Source of the DNA: Microbacterium sp. YJN-G
Lineage (GTDB): Bacteria > Actinomycetota > Actinomycetes > Actinomycetales > Microbacteriaceae
Direction of reading: 5' to 3'
NCBI RefSeq assembly: GCF_015040615.1
Contig: NZ_CP060402.1
Location: 248,001-312,000, forward strand
Length of the DNA stretch: 64,000 nucleotides
Shown: piece after piece, positions 44,624 through 54,213 of the stretch
Position numbering within the stretch: the stretch's first letter is position 1
Layout of the letters: every line of letters starts with the position of its first letter
Translations under genes and position numbers: made by a program
Notes under the pieces: model-generated
Seen by the model: the letters and a program-made list of their open reading frames with translations, nothing else
Told to the model about the DNA's origin: nothing
The model's database searches: none

Positions 44624-45288
44624 GCGCCTCCCTGACGACCGCGCGACGCGCGGGCCTGCACCGGCGGGTGCGTTTCATCGTCGGGTTCACGATCACGTAC
44701 AACGTCCTCGAGGCTGTCATCGCGCTGTGGGCCGGCTGCCTGGCATCGTCCGCGGCGCTGATCGGGTTCGGACTCGACTCCGTCGTCGAGGTGCTCTCGG
44801 CGGCCGCGGTCGCCTGGCAGTTCAGTCGCAAGGATCCCGAGCGGTGGGAGAGAGCCACGGTGCGGCTGGTCGGCATCGCCTTCTTCGCGCTCGCCGCGTA
44901 CGTGACGGTCGACGCCGTGCTGAGCCTCATCCGGATGGAGGGCCCGGAACACAGCCCGCTCGGCCTGGGAATCACCGCGCTGAGCCTGATCATCATGCCG
45001 CTGCTCGCCTGGTTCGAAGTGCGGGTCGGACGGGAGCTGAACTCGAAGAGCGTGATCGCCGACGCCAAGCAGCTCATCCTCTGCGTCTATCTCTCGGGTG
45101 CGGTGTTCGTCGGCCTGGCGCTCAACAGCCTGTTCGGCTGGTGGTGGGCCGACTCCGCTGCGGCACTCGTCGTGGCGGTGCTCGCCGTGCGGGAGGGCAT
45201 CGAGGCGTGGCGCGGCGACGTGGAGTCGCCGTTCGAGGTGCTCGAAGATCTCGAGCGTGAGTCTGACAGCGAGGAGAAGATCCGATGA
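44620..45288 (+). CDS. CDF-like cation transporter, short form
   Basis: ATG 44620 overlaps the cmtR stop; the product has 222 residues with about six membrane helices and no C-terminal cytosolic metal domain. LIGFGLDSVVEVLSAAAVAW and SVIADAKQLILC sit where CDF proteins carry their metal-site Asp/His pairs; here the second site has D-A-K instead of H-x-x-x-D. With cmtR upstream it is probably the cadmium/lead-responsive efflux partner, by inference. Confidence 0.8.
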   Translation: MSASLTTARRAGLHRRVRFIVGFTITYNVLEAVIALWAGCLASSAALIGFGLDSVVEVLSAAAVAWQFSRKDPERWERATVRLVGIAFFALAAYVTVDAVLSLIRMEGPEHSPLGLGITALSLIIMPLLAWFEVRVGRELNSKSVIADAKQLILCVYLSGAVFVGLALNSLFGWWWADSAAALVVAVLAVREGIEAWRGDVESPFEVLEDLERESDSEEKIR

Positions 45289-45605
45289 CACCGGGACCAT
45301 TCCGCGACGTGCCGCTCGCCTGCACGCTTCCGAGCATTGCGGAGGCGAAGGCTCAGGTGGAGAGGTGGCAGGCCTTCGACGCCGATTACGCGCTCTCCTC
45401 AGAGCTGAGCGGCGCCGAGCTCACCATCCACTACGCAAAAGTCGACGACTCGATCAGCCGACTGCGGGAACTCGTCGCCGTCGAGAAGCGCTGCTGCGCG
45501 TTCCTGGAGTGGGACATCGACGAGACCGGCAGCGACCTGCGGCTCATCGCACGCGGCACCCCGCAGCAGCTCGCAGCGATCAACGTGCCCGTCCCGCCGC
45601 GCTGA
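45285..45605 (+). CDS. Small cysteine-bearing protein of the metal-resistance operon
   Basis: The 106-residue soluble protein overlaps the transporter stop (ATGA). It has an early cysteine (VPLACTLPS) and the segment RELVAVEKRCCAFLEWDI, followed by a beta-strand end. The vicinal CC suggests thiol metal binding. Similar short proteins occur beside metal-resistance genes in Actinobacteria, but I know of no proven function. It completes the cmtR operon. Confidence 0.75.
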   Translation: MTPGPFRDVPLACTLPSIAEAKAQVERWQAFDADYALSSELSGAELTIHYAKVDDSISRLRELVAVEKRCCAFLEWDIDETGSDLRLIARGTPQQLAAINVPVPPR

Positions 45606-45629
45606 ACCCGGCGCGCTGAGCGGCAGCGA

Positions 45630-47417
45630 TCAGCGGCCGCCGGAGGATCCGCCTCCGCCTCCGCCGCCGGAGAACCCGCCGCCGGTGGAGCCGCCGGACG
45701 AGCTCGACGGCGGGGTGTAGGTGGTCGCCGTGTTCATCGAGCTCGAATAGCGCGCCAGGTTCGAGCCGATCGAGACGCCCGCGGCTGTGTCGATCCACGA
45801 CGGAGAGCCGCCGGATGCCGAGTAGGCGGTGTCGAGCACGGCCGTCCAGCTCTTCTCCTCACCCAGCAGCATCGCGTACGGCAGCAGCTTCTCGTACAGG
45901 TGCACGACGTCGACGGTGCCGTCGCTGCGCCGCTCGGCCCCGGTATACGACTGCAGCATCCGCAGTCGATCGGCCTCGGCGACCCGGATGAATTCCGCCA
46001 CGCCCTGCAGGTACTCGTAGCGCTCCGCGCCCGCGCGGGTGAGCACGCGGTGCCGGCTGAAGGCGACGATCGCGGTCAGCACGACGACGATCGCCGCGAG
46101 CAGGACGACAAGGAACGACGGTGCGAGCAGTTCGCGGTCCTTGGATGCCGACCATCCCAGCAGCACGACTGCCACCACGAGCAGCCCGACCGCCGCCCAG
46201 GCGAACCAGGCCGCCGCGCGGCTGCGCTCGCGGCCTGTCCAGCCGCGCTCCGCGGCTTCGGCCCGGCCCGCCGCGACGAGCTTCTCCATCCGCTTGGCGA
46301 ACTTCGTGCTCGACCGGGGGATGCGCCGCACTGTCTCGTCCCGCCGGAACAGGGTCGCGAGGGTCTCGCGGTCGAGCGGATGCTGCGCCCGGGACGCGTC
46401 GAGCAGGCGCAGCGCCGGGCGGTCGCCGCCCGGCCCCTCCTCCAGGCGCACCGCGCCCTGCACGGCCAGATGCACCATCTGCGCCGGCATCGGGTTCGGT
46501 GCCTTCGGCAGCAGCGCGGCGGCGATCACCGGCGGCATGTCGGCGGGGACGTCGAACTGCGCGACGACGATGCCGGTCGCGCGGCGACGCCGGCGCACGA
46601 ACGCCACGACCGATGCCCACGCCCCGCTCGAGACCGCGATCGCACCGAGCCCGACGATTCCCGGTGCGTAATCGGCGACCGGGTCGGGCAGCCGCGAGGG
46701 CGGCTGCGTCACGGTGCCGGCGGCGAACCCGATCGCGACGGTCACGCCGTCGCCTGCCGCGCGTGCACCAGACTCCACGGTGAACGCCTGCCCGCCGTCC
46801 ACGGCGCGCGGCCCGCTGAGCTCGCACGCGTCCGATGCACCGGCCTGCCCGCTGTAGCAGGCGACGTCACCGGTGAGCGCGTCCGCGAGCTCGGGGGAGA
46901 CGACGATCTCGGCACGGAAGCGGCCGATGTCCTGGCTGCTGCTCAGCGGCAGCAGGTTCCAGTAGAACTCGTCGTTGCCGGTCTCGGTGCCGTGGATCAT
47001 GACGTCGCGCATCGTGGACTCGATCACGTAGGTGTTCGAGCCGTGTACGTAGTCGTCGTCGCCGGTGAGGACGAGCAGCTCGCCGTCCTCCGTCTCGGTC
47101 TCGAACGGCACGGGCCGGCCCTCGGCATCCGTCACCGAGACGATCTCGACGCTCAGCCCCGCGCCCTCGTACCGCTGCGGATACCCGCGGATGATGCCCT
47201 TGTTCTGATCGAAATCGGGAAACTCGGCCACCAGCGTCTCGGTGACGTGCGCGACCGCCCGCCCCTTGTCATCGAGGGAGAGTTCGTACCGCGACTCCCA
47301 CGATGAGTAGGAGAAGTCATCCACGTCGGCGGATGCCGCAGGCGCCGGCAACAGCACCGCGGCCAGCATCCCGAGCACCACCGCGATGACGGCGAACACG
47401 CGTCTGGGCACGGACAT
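45630..47417 (-). CDS. DUF2207 membrane protein
   Basis: ATG 47417 gives 595 residues with a signal peptide (VFAVIAVVLGMLAAVLLPAPAASA). An extracellular beta-rich DUF2207 domain follows (FSYSSWESRYELSLDDKGRA, GIIRGYPQRYEG, GNDEFYWNLLPLSSSQDIG). A membrane helix near 285 and two near 430-470 come next, then a cytosolic region. It ends in a Ser/Gly-rich tail (repeats of SSGGS, GGG). The family is widespread and of unknown function. It converges on the metal operon. Confidence 0.85.
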   Translation of the reverse strand: MSVPRRVFAVIAVVLGMLAAVLLPAPAASADVDDFSYSSWESRYELSLDDKGRAVAHVTETLVAEFPDFDQNKGIIRGYPQRYEGAGLSVEIVSVTDAEGRPVPFETETEDGELLVLTGDDDYVHGSNTYVIESTMRDVMIHGTETGNDEFYWNLLPLSSSQDIGRFRAEIVVSPELADALTGDVACYSGQAGASDACELSGPRAVDGGQAFTVESGARAAGDGVTVAIGFAAGTVTQPPSRLPDPVADYAPGIVGLGAIAVSSGAWASVVAFVRRRRRATGIVVAQFDVPADMPPVIAAALLPKAPNPMPAQMVHLAVQGAVRLEEGPGGDRPALRLLDASRAQHPLDRETLATLFRRDETVRRIPRSSTKFAKRMEKLVAAGRAEAAERGWTGRERSRAAAWFAWAAVGLLVVAVVLLGWSASKDRELLAPSFLVVLLAAIVVVLTAIVAFSRHRVLTRAGAERYEYLQGVAEFIRVAEADRLRMLQSYTGAERRSDGTVDVVHLYEKLLPYAMLLGEEKSWTAVLDTAYSASGGSPSWIDTAAGVSIGSNLARYSSSMNTATTYTPPSSSSGGSTGGGFSGGGGGGGSSGGR

Positions 47418-47555
47418 GCCGGAGAAGGTGTGCGGCCGGGCGAGCGGGGGAAGAGGTCGCATGGGACGAGGCTATCCCGGACCGGTTCTGCGGCCGGGAG
47501 TCCTCAGGGGCTCGCCGGTAGACTGGGGGCGACTTTCTGCAAGGAGCCCCCACCC

Positions 47556-49079
47556 ATGACTGACGCGCCCGCGCCGACCCCCGTGACCGATGACGAGGCG
47601 GAGGACGTCTTCGAGCAGAAGGCGGTCCGTCTGGCCAAGCGCGAGAAGCTCATCGCGAACCGCGCGGATGCCGGTGGCGGGGCGTTCCCCGTCGGCGTGC
47701 CCGTGACCCACGGCATCCCGGCCCTGCGTGAGACGTACGGCGACCTCGAGCCCGGCGCCGAGACCGGCGAGGTGGTCGGCATCGCCGGCCGAGTCGTGTT
47801 CAGCCGCAACACCGGCAAGCTCTGCTTCGCCACGCTGCAGGCCGGCGACGGCTCGCGCATCCAGGCGATGATCTCGCTCGCGAACGTCGGCGACGAGTCG
47901 CTGGCGTCGTGGAAGGAGCTCGTCGACCTCGGCGACCACGTCTTCGTGCACGGCGAGGTGATCTCCAGCCGCCGCGGCGAGCTGTCGGTCATGGCCGACG
48001 ACTGGGCGATCGCCTCGAAGGCGATCCTTCCGCTGCCGAACGTGTACGGCGACCTGAACGAGGAGACCCGGGTGCGCAGCCGGTTCCTCGACCTGATCGT
48101 GCGCGACCAGGCCCGCACCACCGTGCGCGCCCGCGCCACTGTGAACGCCAGCCTGCGGTCGACCTTCACGGACCACGAGTACCTCGAGGTCGAGACCCCG
48201 ATGCTGCAGGTGCAGCACGGCGGGGCATCGGCGCGCCCGTTCATCACCCACTCCAACGCCTTCGACACCGAGCTCTACCTGCGCATCGCTCCCGAGCTGT
48301 ACCTCAAGCGCGCCGTCGTCGGCGGCATCGAGCGGGTCTTCGAGATCAACCGCAACTTCCGCAACGAGGGCGCCGACTCGACGCACAGCCCCGAGTTCGC
48401 GATGCTCGAGGCATACCAGGCCTACGGCGACTACAACCAGATGGCCGCGCTCACGCAGGAGCTCGTGCAGAACGCCGCGGTGGCGGTCGCCGGCTCCACC
48501 ACGGTCACGTGGGCGGACGGCACCGAGTACGACCTCGGCGGCGAGTGGGACCGCGTCTCGATGTACGACTCGCTGTCGGAGGCATCCGGCCGCACGGTCA
48601 CCCCGCAGGATTCGGTCGAGGAGCTCATCGCCTTCGCCGAGGCCAACAACGTCGAGGTGCCGCCGCACCCGACGCACGGCAAGCTCGTCGAAGAGCTGTG
48701 GGAGCACTTCGTCAAGGGCGGCCTGGAGCGCCCGACGTTCGTGATGGACTTCCCCGTCGACACCTCCCCCCTGGTGCGCGAGCACCGCTCCATCGACGGC
48801 GTCGTGGAGAAGTGGGACCTGTACGTGCGCGGCTTCGAGCTGGCCACCGGGTACTCCGAGCTGGTCGACCCGGTCATCCAGCGCGAGCGCTTCATCGAGC
48901 AGGCCAAGCTCGCCGCCGGCGGCGACCTCGAAGCCATGCGGGTGGACGAGGAGTTCCTGCGCGCCCTCGAGCACGGCATGCCGCCGTCGGGTGGCATGGG
49001 CATGGGGATCGACCGTCTGCTGATGGCCATCACCGGGCTCGGCATCCGCGAGACCATCCTCTTCCCGCTGGTCAAGTAG
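47556..49079 (+). CDS. lysS: Lysine--tRNA ligase, class II
   Basis: ATG 47556 follows AAGGAG; the product has 507 residues. It has the OB-fold anticodon-binding domain (VVGIAGRVVFSRNTGKLCF) and the class II core: motif 2 within ERVFEINRNFRNEGADSTHS and motif 3 in GGMGMGIDRLLMAITG. TAGACT (47519-47524) is a likely -10. MarP follows 12 bp later. Confidence 0.97.
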   Translation: MTDAPAPTPVTDDEAEDVFEQKAVRLAKREKLIANRADAGGGAFPVGVPVTHGIPALRETYGDLEPGAETGEVVGIAGRVVFSRNTGKLCFATLQAGDGSRIQAMISLANVGDESLASWKELVDLGDHVFVHGEVISSRRGELSVMADDWAIASKAILPLPNVYGDLNEETRVRSRFLDLIVRDQARTTVRARATVNASLRSTFTDHEYLEVETPMLQVQHGGASARPFITHSNAFDTELYLRIAPELYLKRAVVGGIERVFEINRNFRNEGADSTHSPEFAMLEAYQAYGDYNQMAALTQELVQNAAVAVAGSTTVTWADGTEYDLGGEWDRVSMYDSLSEASGRTVTPQDSVEELIAFAEANNVEVPPHPTHGKLVEELWEHFVKGGLERPTFVMDFPVDTSPLVREHRSIDGVVEKWDLYVRGFELATGYSELVDPVIQRERFIEQAKLAAGGDLEAMRVDEEFLRALEHGMPPSGGMGMGIDRLLMAITGLGIRETILFPLVK

Positions 49080-49091
49080 CCGCCGACGGCT

Positions 49092-50279
49092 GTGCTGCCG
49101 AACTTGGTCGATCTGCTGATCGCGGTGCTCCTGATCGCCGCGGTCGGAATCGGCCTGAGCGTGGGCTTCTTCGCCGCCGTCGGCGCACTGTGCGGACTCG
49201 TCGCCGGCGGCCTCGCCGCCCCGTGGGTGCTGCCCTGGGTGGCCAGGATCCTGCCGGAGAGCGAGTGGCGCGGGCTGCTGGTGGCCGGCAGCGCGGTGCT
49301 GCTGCTGCTCGTCGGAGCGAGCATCGGATCGGCGATCGGCCGACTGCTGCGGCACGGCGCCGACAGGCTGCGGCTGCGCGTGGTGGAGCGGATACTCGGC
49401 GGGCTGGCGACCCTGATCGCCGGAACGCTGGCGATCGCCATGACGGGCGCAGCCGTCGCCTCGGCCGGCATCCCGGTGGTGTCGAGCACCGTCGCATCCT
49501 CCGTGGTGCTGCGCGCGATCGACCAGTACACGCCCCCTCCGCTCGCGGAAGCGGCCGCGCGCCTGCACGCCCTCGTGCTCGGTGATTCGGTGCTGCCCGC
49601 CATCGACGGGCTGCTCGGCCCGGGTGATCTCGACGCCGCCCCCGACGCGAGCCCGATCGACCTCGATTCGCCGCAGCTGAGAGCCGCGAGCGCGTCGATC
49701 GCCCGCATCTCGGGAGTGGCGCACCAGTGCAGCACCATCCCGACCGGAACGGGCTTCGTCATCGCCGAGGACCGGATCCTGACGAACGCGCACGTCGTCG
49801 CCGGTGTTGCGGCGCCCGTCGTCGAGCTTCCCGGCCAGCCGGCCCGCGACGGCAGGGTGGTGTACTTCGACCCCGTAGACGACATCGCGGTGATCGCGGC
49901 GAACGTCAGTGCGAAGCCGCTCCCGCTCGCAGACGGCATCGGCGCGGGCGAGGGCGGGGCGGTGATCGGCTACCCGTTCGGCGGCCCGCTGCGCAGCGTC
50001 CCGGCCGGCGTGATCTCCACCTTCACCGCACCCATCGACGACATCCACGGCACCTCGGCTGCCCCGCGTGGCATCCACGCGCTGCGGTCGGATGTGAATC
50101 CCGGCAACTCCGGCGGCCCGCTGCTCACGCAGGACGGCGGCGTCGCCGGCATGGTGTTCGCCAAGGACGACGCCAGGGAGGGCATCGGCTACGCCATGAC
50201 GAACGCCGAGCTGGCACCCGTGATCTCCGGCCTGGGCGCCGCGCAGGACAGCGTCCCGACGGGCGCCTGCATCCGCTGA
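49092..50279 (+). CDS. marP: MarP-like membrane serine protease (CvpA-type helices plus trypsin domain)
   Basis: The 395-residue product has four membrane helices in the CvpA-like first 140 residues (LLIAVLLIAAVGIGLSVGFF and onward). A chymotrypsin-fold protease domain follows. The triad is visible: His in ILTNAHVV (about 234), Asp in DPVDDIAVI (about 263) and Ser in VNPGNSGGPLL (about 340). M. tuberculosis MarP (Rv3671c) has this layout and protects against acid and oxidative stress by acting in the periplasm. GTG start 12 bp after lysS. Confidence 0.92.
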   Translation: MLPNLVDLLIAVLLIAAVGIGLSVGFFAAVGALCGLVAGGLAAPWVLPWVARILPESEWRGLLVAGSAVLLLLVGASIGSAIGRLLRHGADRLRLRVVERILGGLATLIAGTLAIAMTGAAVASAGIPVVSSTVASSVVLRAIDQYTPPPLAEAAARLHALVLGDSVLPAIDGLLGPGDLDAAPDASPIDLDSPQLRAASASIARISGVAHQCSTIPTGTGFVIAEDRILTNAHVVAGVAAPVVELPGQPARDGRVVYFDPVDDIAVIAANVSAKPLPLADGIGAGEGGAVIGYPFGGPLRSVPAGVISTFTAPIDDIHGTSAAPRGIHALRSDVNPGNSGGPLLTQDGGVAGMVFAKDDAREGIGYAMTNAELAPVISGLGAAQDSVPTGACIR

Positions 50280-50328
50280 GCCCGGCTCTCCTGCCGGGCT
50301 TCCGCTGCGCCGCGTCAGTCCCGCCACC

Positions 50329-51447
50329 TCAGCCCCGCTGCAGCAGCCACTCGGGCAGCACCGCCGCCGACAGCATCGTCGAGATCAGTGACGCCATGCT
50401 GTGCCCGGGTTCGATCTCGAGCGCCTGATCGATGTACCGTCCGGCGTGCGAGGAGCGCCCCAGTGCCCACGCCAGCCAGCCTGCGGCGGTCAGAGCGCCG
50501 GGCTTCGCGTGCCGCGGTGCCCGGGCGGCTGCGAAGCGCACCACCTGCAGGGCACACTCCAGCCGGTCGGGATCGGGGTGCACGCCGCGCCCCAGGAACA
50601 CATCTCCGATGGCATCCGGGATGCCGCTCTGCTGGGCGGAGTACTCCAGCTGGGCCTCGAGCGCACGGCATCCGAACTCCTCGTCGGTCGCCCACTGGAC
50701 GAGGATCGCGTCGCGCAGCACGGGCCGGTTCAGGCACCACAGCAGTGCTGCGCAGGAGTACACGCCGTCGTCGTCCGGTGTCTCGAGCAGATCCTCGGCG
50801 AAGGCCGGCAGGTCGTCGAGCACGGCATCCGCGGCCAGCAGCGCCAGCGGATTGTCCTCGGCGCCGACGTTCGGGTTGCCGCGCCGGATCCTCTCGAGCA
50901 CGTCGTCGAGTTCGCCGAGGGCGCGCCCGACCCGCTCACGCTGCGTCAGGTCGGCGTGCGGCAGCTGCGCGCCCGCATCCTGATCGCCGCTGACGTCTCC
51001 GATGCCGGGTACCTCAGGCGGGGCCGGGATGCTGTCGAGGGGCCGGATCACCGGATCGTCGTCGAGGTAGTCACCCCACCCGGCGGGCGTCACGCACAGG
51101 GCGTCGACGATGTGCAGCCCGGCCTCGCCCGCCATCTCCACCAGCGCGTCCACGAGCGTCAGGCGGGGGAGCAGCACGCCGTCGGGTATCGGCTGCGGCT
51201 CGTCGTCGGTGTACACCGCGATCGCGACGGCATCGACGCCGCTCACCTTCAGCAGTGTGGGCAGCACCGCCTGGGCGACAGCATCCGGGTGGACGTCGTC
51301 GCCGGGCAGATCCATCCGCATGGCACCGTAGGTGCGTCTGCCGCGGAACGGCAGCAGCACCAGGCTCTGCCGCGGGGTGAAGCCGGCCAGGGCCGGGATG
51401 AGGCCGAGCAGCTCGGCGGGGTCGGTGGCGTGGATGATCGTCGTCAT
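50329..51447 (-). CDS. DUF4192 protein
   Basis: ATG 51447 gives 372 residues. The N-terminal half has the DUF4192 pattern (ATDPAELLGLIPALAGFTPR, QSLVLLPFRGRRTYGAMRMD). A helical C-terminal half ends with WLAWALGRSSHAGRYIDQAL, which looks TPR-like. It is confined to Actinobacteria and of unknown function. CACACT lies seven bases before the ATG with no clear ribosome site. Confidence 0.85.
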   Translation of the reverse strand: MTTIIHATDPAELLGLIPALAGFTPRQSLVLLPFRGRRTYGAMRMDLPGDDVHPDAVAQAVLPTLLKVSGVDAVAIAVYTDDEPQPIPDGVLLPRLTLVDALVEMAGEAGLHIVDALCVTPAGWGDYLDDDPVIRPLDSIPAPPEVPGIGDVSGDQDAGAQLPHADLTQRERVGRALGELDDVLERIRRGNPNVGAEDNPLALLAADAVLDDLPAFAEDLLETPDDDGVYSCAALLWCLNRPVLRDAILVQWATDEEFGCRALEAQLEYSAQQSGIPDAIGDVFLGRGVHPDPDRLECALQVVRFAAARAPRHAKPGALTAAGWLAWALGRSSHAGRYIDQALEIEPGHSMASLISTMLSAAVLPEWLLQRG

Positions 51448-51635
51448 GCCCGCGAGTGTGCCCCGCGGGAGCGACGCTGCGGACGGCGCATCCCGGTCGC
51501 TGTGCACAACCCGCCGGAATCGGCCGGCGGTGCAGGGAGAATGACGGGACGGCACCGGCGACGTGCGGAGCCGGCGACGCCCGGAGACGGCCACGGGCGG
51601 GGAGATTGACAGGAACCCCGGCGTACGATGGACGT

Positions 51636-51812
51636 GTGGATGAGTTCTGGCTTGCAGTGGCGTGGTCGATCCTGCCGACCATCGCGGTCAGCGTGATCTT
51701 CGTGATCGTGCTGCGCGGCATCCTGCGCTTCGACCGCACCGAGCGCAAGGTGCACGCTCGCATCGAGGCCGAGGAGCGCGCTGCGCGCGGGCTCCCGCCT
51801 CGCGCATCCTGA
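51636..51812 (+). CDS. Small single-pass membrane protein (58 aa)
   Basis: GTG 51636 follows TACGAT at the six-base spacing seen for several genes here, suggesting a leaderless mRNA. The product has one membrane helix (AVAWSILPTIAVSVIFVIVL) and a basic/acidic helical tail (FDRTERKVHARIEAEERAAR). I know of similar unnamed small proteins upstream of cls in related genomes but no function. Confidence 0.65.
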   Translation: MDEFWLAVAWSILPTIAVSVIFVIVLRGILRFDRTERKVHARIEAEERAARGLPPRAS

Positions 51813-51954
51813 CCCGCCTCGCCCGTCGGCATCCGCGCATCCCGACCCGCCTCGCGGCGCACTCGGACGTCTGCGCAGACCCGGCCACGGCGGAGATCCT
51901 CGATGTCGCCGTCTGCGGCTACGCTGATCCAAAGCGAGCGGGAGGGGTGAGCTG

Positions 51955-53412
51955 ATGAACTTCGGCAGCTGGCCCTGGTGGGCTGTGCTCGGCTACGTCA
52001 TCGTCGACCTGACGGTGCGCGTCATCGCCATCATCGTCGTGCCCCGCAACCGGCGCCCGACCTCGGCGATGGCGTGGCTGCTGGCAATCTTCTTCATTCC
52101 CGTGCTGGGCGTGCTGCTGTTCCTGCTGATCGGCAATCCCAAGCTGCCGCGCGCACGGCGCCGCAAGCAGGATCAGATCAACGCGTACATAGCCGACACG
52201 GCATCCGGTCTCTACCTCGGGTCGCTGCGACCCGACCCGCCGCGCTGGTTCCCGCCGCTGGTCAAGATGAACGAGGCCCTCGGGGCGCCGCCGCTGTCGG
52301 GTGACAACGACGCGCACCTCATCAGCGACTACCAGACCGCGCTGGATGCCATGGCCGAGGCCATCCGCGGTGCACGCGAGTACGTGCACATCGAGTTCTA
52401 CATCCTGCAGTCCGACGGCTCGACCGACAACTTCTTCCGCGCCATGGAAGAGGCAGCCGCCCGCGGCGTGCCGGTGCGGGTGCTGCTGGACTACTGGGCG
52501 AACCGCTGGAAACCGAAGTACCGCGAGACGGTGAAGCGACTGGATGCCATGGGCGCCGACTGGCACCTCATGCTGCCCGTGCAGCCGCTGCGCGGCCGCA
52601 TCCAGCGCCCCGATCTGCGCAACCACCGCAAGCTCGTCGTCGTCGACGGGCGCGTGGGGTTCCTGGGCTCGCAGAACATCACCGACTCCTCGTACAACCT
52701 GCCCAAGAACATCCGCAAGGGCCTGCACTGGGTCGACCTCATGGTGCGCATCGACGGACCCGTCGTGGCGAGCCTGAACGCGGTCTTCCTCAGCGACTAC
52801 TACGCCGAGACCGACCGGGTGCCCGAGATCGACATCACCCGGGTCGAGTTCGGCGAGGGCGACCTGGACTGCCAGATCGTGCCCTCGGGCCCCGGATTCG
52901 AGGCCGAGAACAACCTGCGCCTGTTCCTGGGGCTGCTGTACGCGGCCAAGCAGCGGATCATGATCGTCAGCCCCTACTTCGTGCCGGACGAGGCGCTGCT
53001 GCTCGCCGTCACCGCAGCCGTCGACCGCGGCGTGCAGGTCGAGCTGTTCGTCTCGGAGCAGGGCGACCAGGCCATCGTCTACCACGCGCAGCGCAGCTAC
53101 TACGAGGCGCTGCTGAAGGCCGGTATCCGCATCTGGATGTACCCCAAGCCGTACATCCTGCACACCAAGAGCCTCACGATCGACGACCAGGTCGCGGTGA
53201 TCGGATCGAGCAACATGGACATGCGCTCGTTCGGTCTGAACATGGAGGTGTCGATGCTCGTGCGCGGCGAGGAGTTCGTCGACGAGATGCGCATGGTCGA
53301 GGACGAGTACCGGTCGCTCAGCCGCGAACTGACGATCGAGGAGTGGGACAAGCAGCCGCTGCGCTCCACCGTGCTCGACAACCTCGCCCGCCTCACCTCC
53401 GCTCTGCAGTGA
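51955..53412 (+). CDS. cls: Cardiolipin synthase (phospholipase D family)
   Basis: ATG follows GGGAGGGG; the product has 485 residues. Two N-terminal membrane helices are followed by two PLD domains with HKD motifs: NHRKLVVVDGRVGFLGSQN (H224) and HTKSLTIDDQVAVIGSSNMD (H403). The enzyme joins two phosphatidylglycerol molecules into cardiolipin at the membrane. Length matches bacterial Cls. Confidence 0.94.
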   Translation: MNFGSWPWWAVLGYVIVDLTVRVIAIIVVPRNRRPTSAMAWLLAIFFIPVLGVLLFLLIGNPKLPRARRRKQDQINAYIADTASGLYLGSLRPDPPRWFPPLVKMNEALGAPPLSGDNDAHLISDYQTALDAMAEAIRGAREYVHIEFYILQSDGSTDNFFRAMEEAAARGVPVRVLLDYWANRWKPKYRETVKRLDAMGADWHLMLPVQPLRGRIQRPDLRNHRKLVVVDGRVGFLGSQNITDSSYNLPKNIRKGLHWVDLMVRIDGPVVASLNAVFLSDYYAETDRVPEIDITRVEFGEGDLDCQIVPSGPGFEAENNLRLFLGLLYAAKQRIMIVSPYFVPDEALLLAVTAAVDRGVQVELFVSEQGDQAIVYHAQRSYYEALLKAGIRIWMYPKPYILHTKSLTIDDQVAVIGSSNMDMRSFGLNMEVSMLVRGEEFVDEMRMVEDEYRSLSRELTIEEWDKQPLRSTVLDNLARLTSALQ

Positions 53413-53466
53413 CGGCACTGCAGTGACGGCCGTGAGACGGATGCCGCCGGCGCGACACTGGGGAGT

Positions 53467-54201
53467 ATGAGCTCTCTCAGACGCCGTCTCGTTCCCACCG
53501 CGATCGCCGTCCTCGCGATCGGCCTGATCACCGCCGGCTGCACGGCGACCCCCGGCTCGTCCGCGCCCACCAGCGGGACGGGATCAGGGGGCGCGCCGGT
53601 CGAGCGCATGCCCGATGACGTCGATGCGGTCTGGCTCGACGGCGGGCGCATGATCGCCGTGGTCACCTGGGGCTCTTCGACTCCCACGTGCCGGCCGGTG
53701 CTGTCTGAGGTGCAGGCAGACGGGCAGGCGCTGACCGTCACGCTCACCGATCTCGAGGAGGCGGCCGACGGATGCGATTCCGACCTCACGCCGCGGGCGA
53801 TCGCGCTCGGACTGCCCGAGGGCGTCGACCCGGAACAGGACATCGAGCTCACCGTGGTGCACGGTGACCTCCGCGAGCAGGTCGACCTCGACGCGATCGA
53901 GGGTGCGCCGCAGGGCGGGCCGCTGCCCGACCCGCAGGTCTCGGCGACCTGGCTGGACGATGACGCCATCGCACTCCTGACCTGGGGCTCCTCTTCGTGC
54001 CCGCCTGACCTCATGGAGGTCGAGATGACCGCGGACGGCGCCACCGCCACGTTCGCGACCACCGACCGCGTCTGCACCATGGACTTCGCCCCGCGGGTCA
54101 CCATCGTCACGCTGCCCGAGGCGCGTGACGACGACGCCCCGTTCACGCTGACGCTCAGCGGCGACAACCTCGACGGCACCGTGCAGGTGGCCGGGGACTG
54201 A
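53467..54201 (+). CDS. Hypothetical lipoprotein (244 aa)
   Basis: The signal peptide has RRRLVPTAIAVLAIGLITAGC with the lipobox ITAGC near 24. The mature protein contains two similar halves: each has a segment like W-L-D followed by (V/L)(V/L)TWGSS and a cysteine (VVTWGSSTPTC; LLTWGSSSCPPD), suggesting an internal duplication. No family is recognised. It would be exposed on the cell surface. Confidence 0.8.
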   Translation: MSSLRRRLVPTAIAVLAIGLITAGCTATPGSSAPTSGTGSGGAPVERMPDDVDAVWLDGGRMIAVVTWGSSTPTCRPVLSEVQADGQALTVTLTDLEEAADGCDSDLTPRAIALGLPEGVDPEQDIELTVVHGDLREQVDLDAIEGAPQGGPLPDPQVSATWLDDDAIALLTWGSSSCPPDLMEVEMTADGATATFATTDRVCTMDFAPRVTIVTLPEARDDDAPFTLTLSGDNLDGTVQVAGD

Positions 54202-54213
54202 GACGTCAAGAGG

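Noticed and set aside
51606..51629. TTGACA with TACGAT as a full promoter for the small membrane protein
   Set aside because: The spacer is only 12 bases. The -10 hexamer is kept as a leaderless signal, but the -35 is not supported.
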